NCBI GenBank assembly: GCA_905221605.1 | Contig: CAJNDS010000691.1 | Location: forward strand, 801,197 to 865,196 | Length of the DNA stretch: 64,000 bases | Direction: 5' to 3' | Source: Symbiodinium natans | Lineage: Eukaryota > Sar > Dinophyceae > Suessiales > Symbiodiniaceae | Shown here: in pieces, positions 41,807-51,476 of the stretch | Layout: each line of letters opens with the position of its first letter | How positions within the stretch are numbered: position 1 is the first letter of the stretch | Made by a program: the position numbers and the translations under genes | The notes under the pieces: generated by a model | The model's input: only the letters and a program-made list of their open reading frames with translations | Told to the model about the DNA's origin: nothing | Database searches by the model: none

Positions 41807-42490
41807 TTAGGGTTTAGGGTTTAGGGTTTAGGGTTTAGGGTTCAGGAATTTTGGGGTTTCGAGTTAATTATGGGTTTTAGGGGTTAGAGTACGATGCAAA
41901 CCAGGTTTACCCCTAACCGAAACCCTGCAGACCACAGACCCTGTGAACTGAAAGCCCTAAACCCTAAACCCTGAACCCTAAACCCTAAACCCCAAACCCC
42001 AAACCCTAAACCCTACGACCCTACGCCCTATATGCCCTGTAAGCCCTGTGAGCCCTCCATTCCCTGTATGCCCTAAACCCTAAGCCCTAAACGCTAAACC
42101 TGAATCCCTAAACCAAGTACCTCAGGGTAGAAAGCCTACGGAGTTATGGTTGAAGGGTTTGGGGGGTTTTAGGGGTGCTTAGGGGGTGTAGGGGGGTTAG
42201 AGAGGTTTAGGGAGGTTTGGGAGGGTTTAGGGGGTGTGTAGGGCGGGCGTAGCGGGGGTTTAAGGGGGTTTAGGGGGTTTAATCGGGGGTTTAGGGGATG
42301 TAAGCTTGCAAGATGCTCCTTCGCCGCCGAGGCACCTGCTACAGGCGGAGGCACACTGAGATAGGGTTTAGGGTTTGGCGTTAAGGGTTAAGGCTTGAGG
42401 GTTTAGGGGTTTAGGGTTTAGGGTTTAGGGTTTAGACGCTTTAGGGTTTAGACGGTTTAGGGCTTGGGGTTGAGGGTCTAGGGTTTAGGG

Positions 42491-42551
42491 ATGAAGTTCG
42501 ATGTGGCAGGGAAAGAAGTGCAGCTCATAGCAAACCACATCTGCCACCCAG
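42491..42551 (+). CDS. Candidate start exon
   Basis: ATG right after TTTAGGG opens MKFDVAGKEVQLIANHICHP and ends CCAG before GTCTCC. Clean composition and donor. Confidence 0.45.
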
Positions 42552-42705
42552 GTCTCCTACGTTTGGACAGATTACTCTAACCCCTAAACCCTAAGCCCTA
42601 AGACGCCAGCCTTTAAAACGGGGAAGACTAAGCAACAATGCTGCACTGAAATAATCCCACCCATCTTCGGAAACCTCAAGGCCACTTTGCGCCCAGAGCT
42701 CTGTA

Positions 42706-42711
42706 TTTTTT

Positions 42712-42742
<31 letters not shown>

Positions 42743-42744
42743 GG
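42706..42744. repeat. T-run/G-run tract
   Basis: 16 T followed by 23 G. Confidence 0.95.
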
Positions 42745-42757
42745 TTTGTCCCAGTAG

Positions 42758-42922
42758 CTCCTCCACTCTCTTCCAATCAAAGAGTATAACTCGGATTCGT
42801 ACTTGGCCTGCATTCTGACAACATGCCCGGCCTTCTGCTACGATAGTTCTGACTGGCCTGAACCCAAATGGACTTACGAGATTTGCATTCCGGGAAGCCA
42901 GACTACTTTTCGTGAGCCCTAG
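42758..42922 (+). CDS. Candidate terminal exon, 54 codons plus TAG
   Basis: The T-run/G-run tract lies just upstream and ends GTCCCAGTAG, the apparent acceptor. The frame reads LLHSLPIKEYNSDSYLACIL, TTCPAFCYDSSDWPEPKWTY, EICIPGSQTTFREP and TAG. Cys- and Trp-containing, clearly protein-like. Minus frames over the poly-G are spurious. Function unknown. Confidence 0.5.
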   Translation, partial: LLHSLPIKEYNSDSYLACILTTCPAFCYDSSDWPEPKWTYEICIPGSQTTFREP

Positions 42923-42954
42923 AAGCCCTGAACACCAAACCCTTATACACCCAC

Positions 42955-43092
42955 ACCTTCATGGTACTTACTAACCTATTATAACTGTACTTATAACCCA
43001 CTTAGAAGCCCCTTAAGTGCCCTAATATGGTTTTAAAGTACAGTTAGAAGTACAGTTATAGTTGGTTACTAAGTACCATGAACCTCTAAGTA
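42955..43092. mobile_element. Inverted-repeat element, family 1 (copy 4)
   Basis: Begins CACCTTCATGGTACTTACTA and ends GTACCATGAACCTCTAAGTA. A coding-like island (43102-43149, VYESASSPSRRWWEKG) follows after CCTGTCAG. Confidence 0.75.
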
Positions 43093-43199
43093 ACCCTGTC
43101 AGGTGTACGAGTCGGCGTCTTCACCTTCGAGGCGTTGGTGGGAAAAGGGTTCAGGGGTTTGAGGTGTTCGGTTTAGGGCTTATGCCCTCAACCCTAAAC

Positions 43200-43313
43200 C
43201 GCGGGGGAGTCATAATATGGGCTCCCTGAGCCCAAGTGCGAAACCCTTCTACCCTCAACCCGAAACCGCGGGGGAGTTATAATATGGGCTCCCTGAGCCT
43301 GAGCGCTAAACCC
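43200..43313. repeat. Direct duplication of a 47-bp unit
   Basis: GCGGGGGAGTCATAATATGG...CCTGAGCCC occurs at 43200-43246 and, with few changes, at 43267-43313. The second copy is followed by the acceptor TTCGCGCAG of the next island. Confidence 0.8.
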
Positions 43314-43329
43314 GAAACCTTCGCGCAGG

Positions 43330-43382
43330 GCCTTGTGCAACCTGGCGTATGGTGTTTTGAACATCACCTGACGCAAGGGGGC
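43330..43382 (+). CDS. Candidate internal exon
   Basis: After TTCGCGCAG; reads GLVQPGVWCFEHHLTQ, ending near GGGGCGG and TTTGGGG repeats. Confidence 0.4.
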
Positions 43383-43693
43383 GGAAGGATTTGGGGTTTA
43401 GGGTTAAGGGTAGAAGGTTTGGGGTTTAGGGTTTGGGGGTTTGGGAGGCCAATTTTTGTAGTAGTATTACGGATTTCGATACTCCTTAAACATGTACGAC
43501 TCATATTTAGTACGGCTTTGGGGGTCCCGCTTCCCGAGCTGAGCGGGCTCTTGTACACCCAGGGGTTGAGGATTAGAGTGCACGGGCCTTTGGATTGAAG
43601 GGTTGAGCAAGCTCGGTAGGCGTCTGTCTGCTGAGTGCTGATAGATTTCATGGGAATGCATATGCACTTCAAACTGCACAAGCCCCAAGCTGG

Positions 43694-43793
43694 CTGGTTC
43701 GTATAGTAGGGAGTGAGGGAATGAGGTACCCCATAGAATCCCTTAACGGGTATTTATAGGGCCCTCATTCCCTCATTCCCTACTAAGAACCAG
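43694..43793. mobile_element. Inverted-repeat element, family 5
   Basis: Ends GGTTCGTATAGTAGGGAGTG and CATTCCCTACTAAGAACCAG fold onto each other. Coding-like islands flank it (left MHFKLHKPQAGW, right SIHMRKLGPTPKPISPEALA). Single arms near 7725 and 8967. Confidence 0.75.
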
Positions 43794-44042
43794 GGGGTAA
43801 ACCCTGTCACCTAGAGCATCCACATGCGAAAGTTAGGCCCGACGCCGAAACCTATAAGCCCTGAAGCCTTGGCCAGTCTTTTGAAAGTTGGATCTCCCCA
43901 AACAAGGGTTTAGGGCCGTTTAGGGTTTAGGGTTTGGGGTTTAGGGTTTAGGGTGTAGGGTCTAGGGCTGTACTGTTTAGGGTTTAGGCTTCAGGGTTCA
44001 GGGTTTAGGGTTTTGGGTTTAGGGTTTAGGGTTTGAACCAGG

Positions 44043-44111
44043 ATGCGGCTTCCTTGGCGCAGCGCTTCGCGCGTCACGCGCCGCCACCTCCCTTGCGATT
44101 CTTCGACGAGG
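44043..44111 (+). CDS. Candidate internal exon
   Basis: After TTTGAACCAG; reads DAASLAQRFARHAPPPPLRF, then FDE, before a GC-rich border. Confidence 0.45.
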
Positions 44112-44233
44112 CGGGTTGCGGGTTGAGGGCTTTAGGGTTCAGGACCCCAAATCTGAAACTCTAAGCCCTGAGCCCTAAATCCTAAACCCTAAACCCTAAA
44201 CCCTAAACCCTAAACCCTAAACCCTAAACCCTC

Positions 44234-44329
44234 ATGATAAAGTGGATACATCGACCCTCATTTTGCGAGCCCCAGCCTGAGAGAAACCAGGGTTTTGGGT
44301 TCGATCGGTCCAGCTGTTTGGGCAACTAG
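44234..44329 (+). CDS. Candidate small open frame
   Basis: ATG opens MIKWIHRPSFCEPQPERNQG, then FGFDRSSCLGN and TAG. An internal CCCCAG acceptor is possible. Confidence 0.35.
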   Translation: MIKWIHRPSFCEPQPERNQGFGFDRSSCLGN

Positions 44330-44384
44330 AACTCAGGGATTAGGGTTCAGGGTTTAGGGCTTCAAAAAGCCCATTAAAGATTTT

Positions 44385-44925
44385 TGTACCAGTTGGTAAG
44401 GATATTCATATCAAGATCATTGAATTGTTACCTCCAAGGATTATTAATTGTAAAATCCAGAAATTATGGGCATGATCCCAAATGCAGAATTATTAAGATG
44501 TAAACTTCTGGATATGTTGATAGAATATAGGATCTCCTCCAAATATAGGATCAAAGAAAAGTGTATTAGAGTGAAGATCGCCCAATATTGAAGGAAGTGT
44601 ACCAGATAAGATTGGTAATGTTAATGAAAGCATGAAGGCTGTAATCAAGAAAGCCCAAGGAAATAATGGGATAGTCTTGAATGTCAGAGAATAAGGTCTC
44701 AGATTTATTGTTGTCAAACTGTTTAAGAGATGTAAGACATGAAGATATACCAGAGATTAATAATCCACATATAAGATTTCCTGTACTTGAAGGTGAGAAA
44801 GTCATAAAAGATTTGGTTCAGGTGGAAAAATGTTCATCCTGTACCACCTCCAAATTCTGAGAGTATAGAAGGGATTAGGAACAGATACGAAAGTAAAAGA
44901 GTTACAATCAAAAAAACATTGACTC
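44385..44925 (-). pseudogene. cox1: Nuclear copy of mitochondrial cox1 fragment (NUMT)
   Basis: An AT-rich block, unlike all its surroundings, reads on the minus strand as cytochrome c oxidase subunit I, the haem-copper core subunit of respiratory complex IV. In order: LLLSYLFLIPSILSEFGGGT, then SPSSTGNLICGLLISGISSC, then INLRPYSLTFKTIPLFPWAF, then TLPSILGDLHSNTLFFDPIF, then GGDPIFYQH, a gap, and PEVYILI, then AFGI. At least three frame changes are seen: after the first segment, between the second and third, and a small deletion where FWFFGH normally precedes PEVYI. A TGA stands where GGGTGW normally has Trp. It is therefore not functional in the nucleus. It lies between a TTTAGGG-type repeat and the acceptor of the island at 44943, so it probably sits inside an intron. 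Confidence 0.9.
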
Positions 44926-44942
44926 TATTTCCCGCAGCCGGC

Positions 44943-45018
44943 AAATCGACAAGTCGCGCAAGCTGCAGTGTTCACGAAGGAGTCTTTCTGCTGTAGGCGG
45001 CTGGAAGCTGCCTAGCTT
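44943..45018 (+). CDS. Candidate exon to the right of the cox1 insertion
   Basis: After CTATTTCCCGCAG; reads ANRQVAQAAVFTKESFCCRR, then LEAA and TAG. Confidence 0.45.
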
Positions 45019-45177
45019 ACGATGCCCAGGGTTTCTTGCTGTCGCCTTCTTAAACTACCCCTACAAACCCCCCTCCAAAACCCCAAACCCTGAACCCTAA
45101 ACCCGAAACCCTAAACCCTAAACCATGAACCCTAAACGCAAACCTCAAACCTGAAACCCCAAACACAGCCCCCAAAG

Positions 45178-45233
45178 CCGAAAGGCCTGAAATCTGTAGA
45201 GGGCTTCGTGCACCATCGACCCTTAATGGTTTA
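45178..45233 (+). CDS. Candidate exon
   Basis: After CCCAAAG; reads PKGLKSVEGFVHHRPLM up to GGTTTAGGG. Confidence 0.4.
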
Positions 45234-45372
45234 GGGCTAAGGGTTTAGGGTACCCCAAGTTGGGCTTTTGCGACTGTAGTCCTCATAACCTTACATTGAA
45301 ACCACACCCTAAATCCCACACCCCAAAGGCCAAAACAAGCCCTGAACCCTGAAAGCCACTTCAGCCCAGAAC

Positions 45373-45550
45373 ATGGGCCCTAAATCCGGACCATCTGGGC
45401 GTCAGGACTTCCGACCTCTGAGCGTTTCTCTAAGTTTCTCCAAACCCTAACCCTGATCCCCTGAAACCCTAACCGCAAGCTTTGCAGGTGGCGTCCTGCC
45501 TGCAGCATCCGCTGGAAACGGCTGCAGCCCAACGCCCGCGACACCCCCAG
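45373..45550 (+). CDS. Two candidate exons
   Basis: 45373-45438 (NMGPKSGPSGRQDFRPLSVS) and 45489-45550 (after GCTTTGCAG, VASCLQHPLETAAAQRPRHP), separated by CCCTAAC-type repeats. Confidence 0.4.
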
Positions 45551-45949
45551 GGGTGGTTTCAGGGTTGGGTTCAGGGTTGGACTCACGGTTTAGGTTTAGG
45601 GTTTAGGGTTTAGGGTTTAGGGTTTAGGGTTTAGGGTTTAGGGTTTAGGGTTCATGGTTTCGGGTTTCGGGTTTCTAGGTTTAGGTAGGCCCTTGGGACA
45701 TGTTGTATATTCCGATATTGGGTTTAAGAGGGTCATACTAGGAATATTTTCAGATGGTTTTCAGGGCAATCCTGGTTGAGGGTTCAGGATGTGAGCTCAA
45801 GGTCGTAGAGTTCAGGTTTCAGGTTTTTTTTAGGGGTTGGGGCCAAAGCACGTATACCCTAAACCCTAAACCAGAAACTCTAAACCTAGAATACATGGCA
45901 GTCTTGTGAGCCCTGGTCAAAACAGACTGTGAGTTGTCTCCAGGCTCGC

Positions 45950-46034
45950 CCTACCAGTGGCGCTGAGCCGTGAGGAGGATGAAAACGACCTTGCTCTGGT
46001 TACAGGTGCTCCCGTTGCAGGTGCTCCAGTTTAG
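45950..46034 (+). CDS. Candidate exon
   Basis: After GTTGTCTCCAG; reads LALPVALSREEDENDLALVT, then GAPVAGAPV and a TAG from the next repeat. Confidence 0.5.
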
Positions 46035-46047
46035 GGCTTAGGCATGC

Positions 46048-46169
46048 ATTCAAAAGGTTTACATGGCCACCACCCCAGCGGTTACAAGTACCTTTACCGG
46101 AAGACTCGGGGGTCTCGAAGTGGCTAGTACATCTGAGCACAAGTTCCGACTTTATGGGTACATAGACCT
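46048..46169 (+). CDS. Candidate exon
   Basis: Reads TWPPPQRLQVPLPEDSGVSK, then WLVHLSTSSDFMGT and TAG. A family 2 element arm (GGGTACAT) overlaps its end. Confidence 0.4.
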
Positions 46170-46207
46170 AAACCCTAAACCCTAAACCCTAAGCCGCTGA
46201 GCGTCAG

Positions 46208-46366
46208 GTACATCCGCGGTTGTGCTGGCAGACGCTTTTGCTCGTATGCGCTGCTATGAAGGCACGGCGCTTGGCTGAGGTTGTGACTTCTTCATTGTTT
46301 ATTGAGGAACCCACAAAGCCCGAGTTTTTCAAACTGAAAACTGTTCCCCTACACCCTAAGCCCTAA
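46208..46366 (+). CDS. Candidate exon, 52 codons plus TAA
   Basis: After CTGAGCGTCAG; reads VHPRLCWQTLLLVCAAMKAR, RLAEVVTSSLFIEEPTKPEF, then FKLKTV; the last codons and stop are repeat-derived. One of the most protein-like islands. Function unknown. Confidence 0.5.
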   Translation, partial: VHPRLCWQTLLLVCAAMKARRLAEVVTSSLFIEEPTKPEFFKLKTVPLHPKP

Positions 46367-47392
46367 AGCCTGAACCCTGAACCCTGAACCCTGAACCCAC
46401 CTCAAACCGACGTGCTGCAACTTCACATGACTATGGATGTGCATTCAAGGGTTTAGGGTTTAGGGTTTAGGGTTTAGGGTTTAGGGTTTAGGGCTTAGGG
46501 TTTAGGGTTTAGGGATATATGTTTATACATAAGATGCGGTCAGCTACAGCCTGTGGGCCCGCTTCAAACCGCAGCCAGTCAGCTGTAGGCTCTAGGGCTT
46601 GAGGCTTTTTAGGGTTTGGGGTTAGGGTATTGGTTTTCGGATTTAGGGTTTAGGGTTTAGGGTCTAGGGTCTAGGGTTTAGGGTTTAGGGTCTAGGGTTT
46701 AGGGTTTAGGGTCTAGGGTTTAGGGTTTAGGGTTTAGGGTCTAGGTTCTTGGGTTTAGGGTTTAGGGTTTTGGGTTTTGGCGTGCCCTCCTGAGGCGTAA
46801 ACGTTCTGGGACTGGTTTGCCTCAGTGCGCCACCCACACTCGGCATGTCTCCGATCGAGGCAAGAGATGCCACACATGGTCTACTAGTAGGGTTCGGGGT
46901 TTAGGGGTTTTGGGGTTCAGGTCTTCGGGTTTGGGGTTCAGGATTCAGGTTTTTTTTGTTTAGGCCCTACTGGGGCTTCAGGTTTTGGCACTGCGCAGTC
47001 GAAACTTTGCTCGAAACACTGGGAACGTCCTCGAAACTTTCCCGGAACCTGAACCCTGAATACTCTAACCCTAAACCCTAAACCCCCTAACCCTAAACCT
47101 ACTTTATTTATACCTTATTCCGAAACCCTAAGTACCCTCAACCCAATTCATCCCGAAACCCCAAATCCCAGAAACTAGTGGCCAAAAAATCTGCGAAGGT
47201 CTGGGTTTTGGAGTACTATACTTTAATACTTTCTTTCAGGGTTCTGGGCTCCTATAATGGCCACTTCTGCCCCGAAACCCTAAACCCTAAACCCTAAACC
47301 CTAAACCCTAAACCCTAAACCCTAAACCCTAAACCCTAAACCGACTTCATCCCTACACCCTAAAGCCCAACCCAGAAACCACGGGCCCCCAA

Positions 47393-47478
47393 AATCTGTG
47401 AAGGTGCTCCAATTGATCGAGTCGCTGTCGCTACTTGGGCCCCTGGCCTTCCGAGATCCGGCAGTGTCTGGGCCTTGC
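47393..47478 (+). CDS. Candidate exon
   Basis: Reads KSVKVLQLIESLSLLGPLAF, then RDPAVSGPC, ending TTGCG before GTTTAGGG. Leucine-rich helix-like. Confidence 0.5.
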
Positions 47479-47584
47479 GGTTTAGGGTTTAGGGTTTGGG
47501 GTTTAGTGTTTAGGGTGTAGGATTTAGGGTTTAGGGTTTAGGGTTCAGGGTTCAGGGTTCAGCGTTTAGGGTTTAGGGTTTAGG

Positions 47585-47735
47585 GAGAGGGCAGGGAGGA
47601 GAGAGGCAAGTTTGAAACAACAAGGCCTTTTGCCAACAAGTCTGGTTGGAAAAGCCTGCGCAGGCCTGTTGTAGCCTGGGAAGAGGGAGGGCGGAGGTCC
47701 AACGAGTTCAAGCCATGTCGAGAAAATCTAACCCC
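47585..47735 (+). CDS. Candidate exon, about 47 codons
   Basis: Between TTTAGGGAGAGG and CCCTGAGCCCC. Reads REERGKFETTRPFANKSGWK, then SLRRPVVAWEEGGRRSNEFK. Charged, Trp-containing. Confidence 0.5.
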
Positions 47736-47890
47736 TGAGCCCCAAACCCTAAGCCACTCTTACCTGTATACAGAACCTTAAACTCCTTTTTGGGCGTAGG
47801 CACGCCTCCAATCAAGTCAAAGAGGGGTGCCTATATGCCCAATAAGGAGGCGTGCCTGTATGCCCAATACGGCCGCCTCCTTCCTGGGCA

Positions 47891-48014
47891 TACTTGGAGG
47901 TTCATGGGTACTGATCACCCCACTTATAAGTCCACATATAACCTACTCAGAGGACTTAGGGGTTTATAAGTACAGTTATTCGTGGAGTTATAAGTGCCCA
48001 TGAACCTCCAAGTA
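47891..48014. mobile_element. Inverted-repeat element, family 1 (copy 5), nested in another inverted repeat
   Basis: TACTTGGAGGTTCATGGGTA ... CATGAACCTCCAAGTA is flanked by GCACGCCTCC/GGAGGCGTGC motifs with GGGCATA repeated (47789-48045), so it seems to have inserted into another fold-back. Confidence 0.75.
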
Positions 48015-48104
48015 GGCACGCCTCCTTGTTGGGCATAGGCACGGAGGGCGTAGGGGCTTAGGGCTCATGCAGGGCTCAGGGCTCAGCTCAGGGCTCAGGG
48101 CTCA

Positions 48105-48198
48105 GGGCTGAGGGCTTAGGGCTTAGGGCTTAGGGCTTAGGGCTTAGGGCTTAGGGCTTAGGGCTTAGGGCTTAGGGCTTAGGGCTTAGGGCTTAGGG
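48105..48198. repeat. CTTAGGG variant array
   Basis: About 13 consecutive GGGCTTA units, then a switch to canonical TTTAGGG. Confidence 0.95.
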
Positions 48199-48412
48199 CT
48201 CGGGGCTTGGTTTAGGGTTTAGGGTTTAGGGTTTAGGGTTTAGGGTTTGGGGCGACTCAGGGGTTTTGGGTTTAGGGTCTACTGCGGGCTTTGGAGTTCA
48301 GGGCCTACTGGGAATGGATAGATTAAACTTTGTATTTTCTTAATTTTTTGGGGCTCTTTGGGCAGGTGGGTATTTTCTGCTTGACTAGTGAACGCTAGAA
48401 CATGAGCTCAGT

Positions 48413-49011
48413 CTAAACCCCAAACCCTACGCCCTCCACTTCTCCACCGAATTCCCACATTTGTTTTGCGTCTTGAAGCTTCTTGCGCTTTCTAAACCGA
48501 TGTAAGTCCCATTCCTTTTCGCCCGGACTGCCAGACCCACTTTGAAGTTGGTCTGTTTTCAAAGCCCAGTAGAACTTGCGAGGGCGAGAATTGCTTGTCT
48601 TTGGTGATAAAAGCAATGCGCTTAAGGGCTCAGTGAAGGCACCATGCACTTGACTTTTATGGGCTTCGAGGGTTTAGGGTTTAGGGTTTAGGGTTAAGGG
48701 TCTAGGGTTTAGGCCCAAGACTCCCAGTTCCGATTTGACCCTTTCTCCTCTGATTGTCCCTTGTTGAACTCCCTGCCCCCCCCCCCCCCCCTCCTTCGGA
48801 TCTCCGAGCGTGATCCGATTTTTAATTCCAGTTTTAAATGTCTCCTCTTCTTCATTCTTGTCGAAACTCGAAAGGGCTCCCCTTCTCCTCCGCTCTCCCT
48901 CTCTCTTTGTCCCTCTCTCTGCGTCCCTCGACTGAGAGCCTCAGTCAGCGAAATGACAAAAAAACGCAGCATCTGAGGCCCCTTAAGGCTCAGTTCAGGC
49001 ATAAATCCCAC
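48413..49011 (-). CDS. Two minus-strand open frames, doubtful
   Basis: Frames 48413-48649 (78 codons, includes RPRKFYWALKTDQLQSGSGS) and 48709-49011 (100 codons, includes MGFMPELSLKGPQMLRFFVI) start with ATG but end in repeat-derived sequence. Plus-strand readings exist as well (for example LHFSTEFPHLFCVLKLLALS). Left as candidates. Confidence 0.25.
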
Positions 49012-49035
49012 ATGTATCCCCCTTAGGACGTTTTA

Positions 49036-49181
49036 TTGATGTAAAACCCAAGGGAATATTTTCCAAAATGCTGTTAAGGGGAGTCTTGACATGGTGCACC
49101 GGCCGAGGCGTGGGTTTCTCCTCATGCGGCTGAAAGTGGCAGCGCCCGAGACTCGAGCATACCAGTGCCCCCAAAAGTGTT
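49036..49181 (+). CDS. Candidate exon
   Basis: Open for about 46 codons before TTTAGGG repeats: NIFQNAVKGSLDMVHRPRRG, then FLLMRLKVAAPETRAYQCPQ. Confidence 0.4.
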
Positions 49182-49369
49182 TAGGGTTTAGGGTTTAGGG
49201 TTTAGGGTTTAGGGTATATAGGGTATATAGGGTATATAGGGTTTAGGGTTTAGGGTTTAGGGTTTAGGGTTTAGGGTTTAGGGTTTAGGGTTTAACTGTG
49301 CCCCTTCAGTGGTATAGTTGAGCGTTGCTTTTCTTGGGGCGGGTACGGGTGTCCCGTGAAAACTGACCC

Positions 49370-49725
49370 TGAACAACCAAACCCCCCAAAGCCCCCAAAC
49401 CCCCCAAACCCTCACAAACCCCCCCAAACCCCCCCCCAAATTTATGAGGGAAAGAGAAGCCCATCCAACACGCCGCCAGGGTCGGCGGACCCCCCCCAAA
49501 CCCCCCCAAACGGCCCCGAAAGCAAAAGCCCCCAAAGCCCCCCCCAACACCCCCCACCACCCCCCCCCCCCCCCCAAAACCCCCCAACCCCCCAAACCCC
49601 CAAACCCCCCAAACCCCCCCAAACCCCCAAACCCCCAAAGCCCCGCCAAGCCCCCAAAGCCCCGCCAACCCCCCAAACCCCCCAACCCCCTCAACCCCCC
49701 CAAAACCCCAAGCCCTCCCCTCACC
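49370..49725. repeat. CCCCCCAAA-type degenerate repeat
   Basis: Runs of C5-C8 with AAA every 8-10 bases. The large Pro-rich (plus) and Gly-rich (minus) open frames are products of the repeat. Confidence 0.85.
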
Positions 49726-49910
49726 CTAAATCTAAAGGACCTAAAGGCGCATTCAGAACCGGCTGTTTCTACACACCACAGTGCCCTGCATTCGATACGG
49801 CTTCGGAAATCAACCCTAAGCCCAAAACCCTAAACCCTGAACCCTGAACCCTAAACCCTAAACCCTAAACCATGTTTTTGTTCTTTCCTGCTTTGCTTTA
49901 GTTCTAATGG

Positions 49911-49990
49911 GACTTATATGGGCCCTGAGTATGGTCCCTTTACATCCTTCTGAAGTATGGGCCCTTGGGTTGTATGAGGTATATAAGGAG
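49911..49990 (+). mobile_element. Dispersed element, family 6 (copy 2)
   Basis: Matches the reverse complement of 5888-5970. The open frame across it is probably fortuitous. Confidence 0.6.
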
Positions 49991-50109
49991 TATATAAGGG
50001 ACCACGTAGCTACCCTAAGATTCGTTGTCTGGTGTATGTGTCTGCATATCTGGGACCATGACAGAGGACGAGACCAGTTGAGTTTAGGGGCATCCCGACT
50101 CCCCCTACT

Positions 50110-50350
50110 CCCGGTCGCCTTAAACCCTTTAAGCCCTTAAAACCCTCAAAGCCCTGAATCCGTAAAACCCTTGCAACCCTTAAAGCCCTTGAAACCCTTA
50201 ACGCCCTTCAAGCCCTCAACAGCCCTTAATCCTCAAACCCTTACAACCCTTAAAACCCTTAAGCCCTTAAATCCTTAAAAACCTTAAAGCCCTTAAACCC
50301 TCAGTGCTTGACACCCCAAAGCCCCTTAAACCCCTTAGAGCCCTTAAACC
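50110..50350. repeat. CCCTTAAA degenerate 8-mer repeat
   Basis: CCCTTAAA, CCCTTGAAA and similar units, about 25 copies, then CCCTAAA/CCCCAAA. Confidence 0.8.
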
Positions 50351-50472
50351 CCTAAACCCCTAAGCCCTAACCGTAAACACCAAACCCCAAACCCCAAACC
50401 CCAAACCCTAAACCCTAAACCCCTGAAAACCCAAACCCCAAACCCTAAACCCTAAACCCTAAACCTAGATTC

Positions 50473-50529
50473 AGGTCACAGATGGATCCCTGCTCTTTGG
50501 CGCAGTGCGGGCGGCGGTTGGCGGAAGCA
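50473..50529 (+). CDS. Candidate internal exon
   Basis: After CTAGATTCAG; reads VTDGSLLFGAVRAAVGGS and ends CAG before GTGCAAG. Good splice signals. Confidence 0.5.
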
Positions 50530-50714
50530 GGTGCAAGTTGCATCAGGTTTGGGTTTAGGGTTTATTGTTTAGGATTTAGGGTGTTGGGTTTTGGGTGTAG
50601 GGCTTAGGGTTTATCAGTGGCTCAGGGTGTATAAGTGTTTAGGGTTTACGGTTACGGTTTAGGGCTTCTGGAGCTGGTGGCACCGTCTGTGTGTACTGGT
50701 ACCCCAACCGTGGA

Positions 50715-50822
50715 GGTTCATGGGGAATTAGTTATAAGTGGGTTTTCTACATAAGGTACGTAGCTACAGTTATTGCTGTTTAAAACCTTGTTTAGGGCAC
50801 CTATAACCATGAACCTTCAACA
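50715..50822. mobile_element. Inverted-repeat element, family 1 (copy 6, diverged)
   Basis: GTGGAGGTTCATGGG ... CCATGAACCTTCAAC with weak inner arms. The island on its left (50664-50714, LLELVAPSVCTGTPTVE) ends at its GTTCAT border. Confidence 0.6.
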
Positions 50823-50839
50823 ACCCTTCCTTCTATTGT

Positions 50840-50946
50840 CTTGGTGGCCCGGTGGTACCTTTTCCCCCTGTTCTTTTCGGTGCAAGATTCCCTTATACAA
50901 CCCCAAAAAGACGCCCTTATCGTAATATGGCTACTGGGCTACCAAG
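50840..50946. mobile_element. Inverted-repeat element, family 3 (copy 3)
   Basis: CTTGGTGGCCCGGTGGTACC at the left; GGCTACTGGGCTACCAAG at the right. Confidence 0.75.
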
Positions 50947-51188
50947 ATTTTTTAAAACTCGGTCCCTCAGCAGTATATACCCTTATTCCCTTTTGGGGGC
51001 TCCTCATCAAAGCTGAACAGTAAGAAGAAGTGTACCCTTATTGTTACGGAGTTACTGCGTGGGCCAAGTAGTACGTATCAAGATTGGGGTGCTAGATCCG
51101 CCAATCCGAGACGCCCTGAAACCCTAAGCCCTAAACCCTAAACCCGAAGCCCCCCTGCCTCACAAGCGGCATTGCACCTGTGCAGGTC

Positions 51189-51262
51189 TCTATTCGCCCG
51201 AGCTGAGTGTGGAGATCGCACTACACCTGGCAGGCGCTGATTTTTTATTTTTTGGAATTTAA
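51189..51262 (+). CDS. Candidate terminal exon
   Basis: After CCTGTGCAG; reads LYSPELSVEIALHLAGADFL, then FFGI and TAA. AT-rich sequence follows. Confidence 0.45.
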
Positions 51263-51354
51263 TTGTTTATATATATATATACATATTGTTTTATTATTAT
51301 TTTTTATTTTTATTTCTTTTCTTTTTTTTTTTTTTTTGGGGGGGGGGGGGGGGG

Positions 51355-51476
51355 GTGGTGGCCATAGTCCTTGCATTCGTGCTTTGTTTTTGGTTCTTTC
51401 AAGCCGCAAGTGAATACATTGATTATGGATCTCCGGCAAGCAATTTGGGTTCTAACAAAGGTGGGCGACAGTCATA
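51355..51476 (+). CDS. Candidate terminal exon with membrane-like segment
   Basis: Directly after a T-run/G-run tract; reads VVAIVLAFVLCFWFFQAASE (a plausible membrane helix), then YIDYGSPASNLGSNKGGRQS and TAG. Confidence 0.4.

Noticed and set aside
42584-42776. Two minus frames with poly-Pro/Lys over the T-run/G-run tract.
   Set aside because: Homopolymer products; the plus-strand exon at 42758-42922 is more convincing.
49278-49847. Large Gly-rich (minus) and Pro-rich (plus) open frames.
   Set aside because: Generated by the CCCCCCAAA repeat; only a short unique island near 49740-49815 might be coding.
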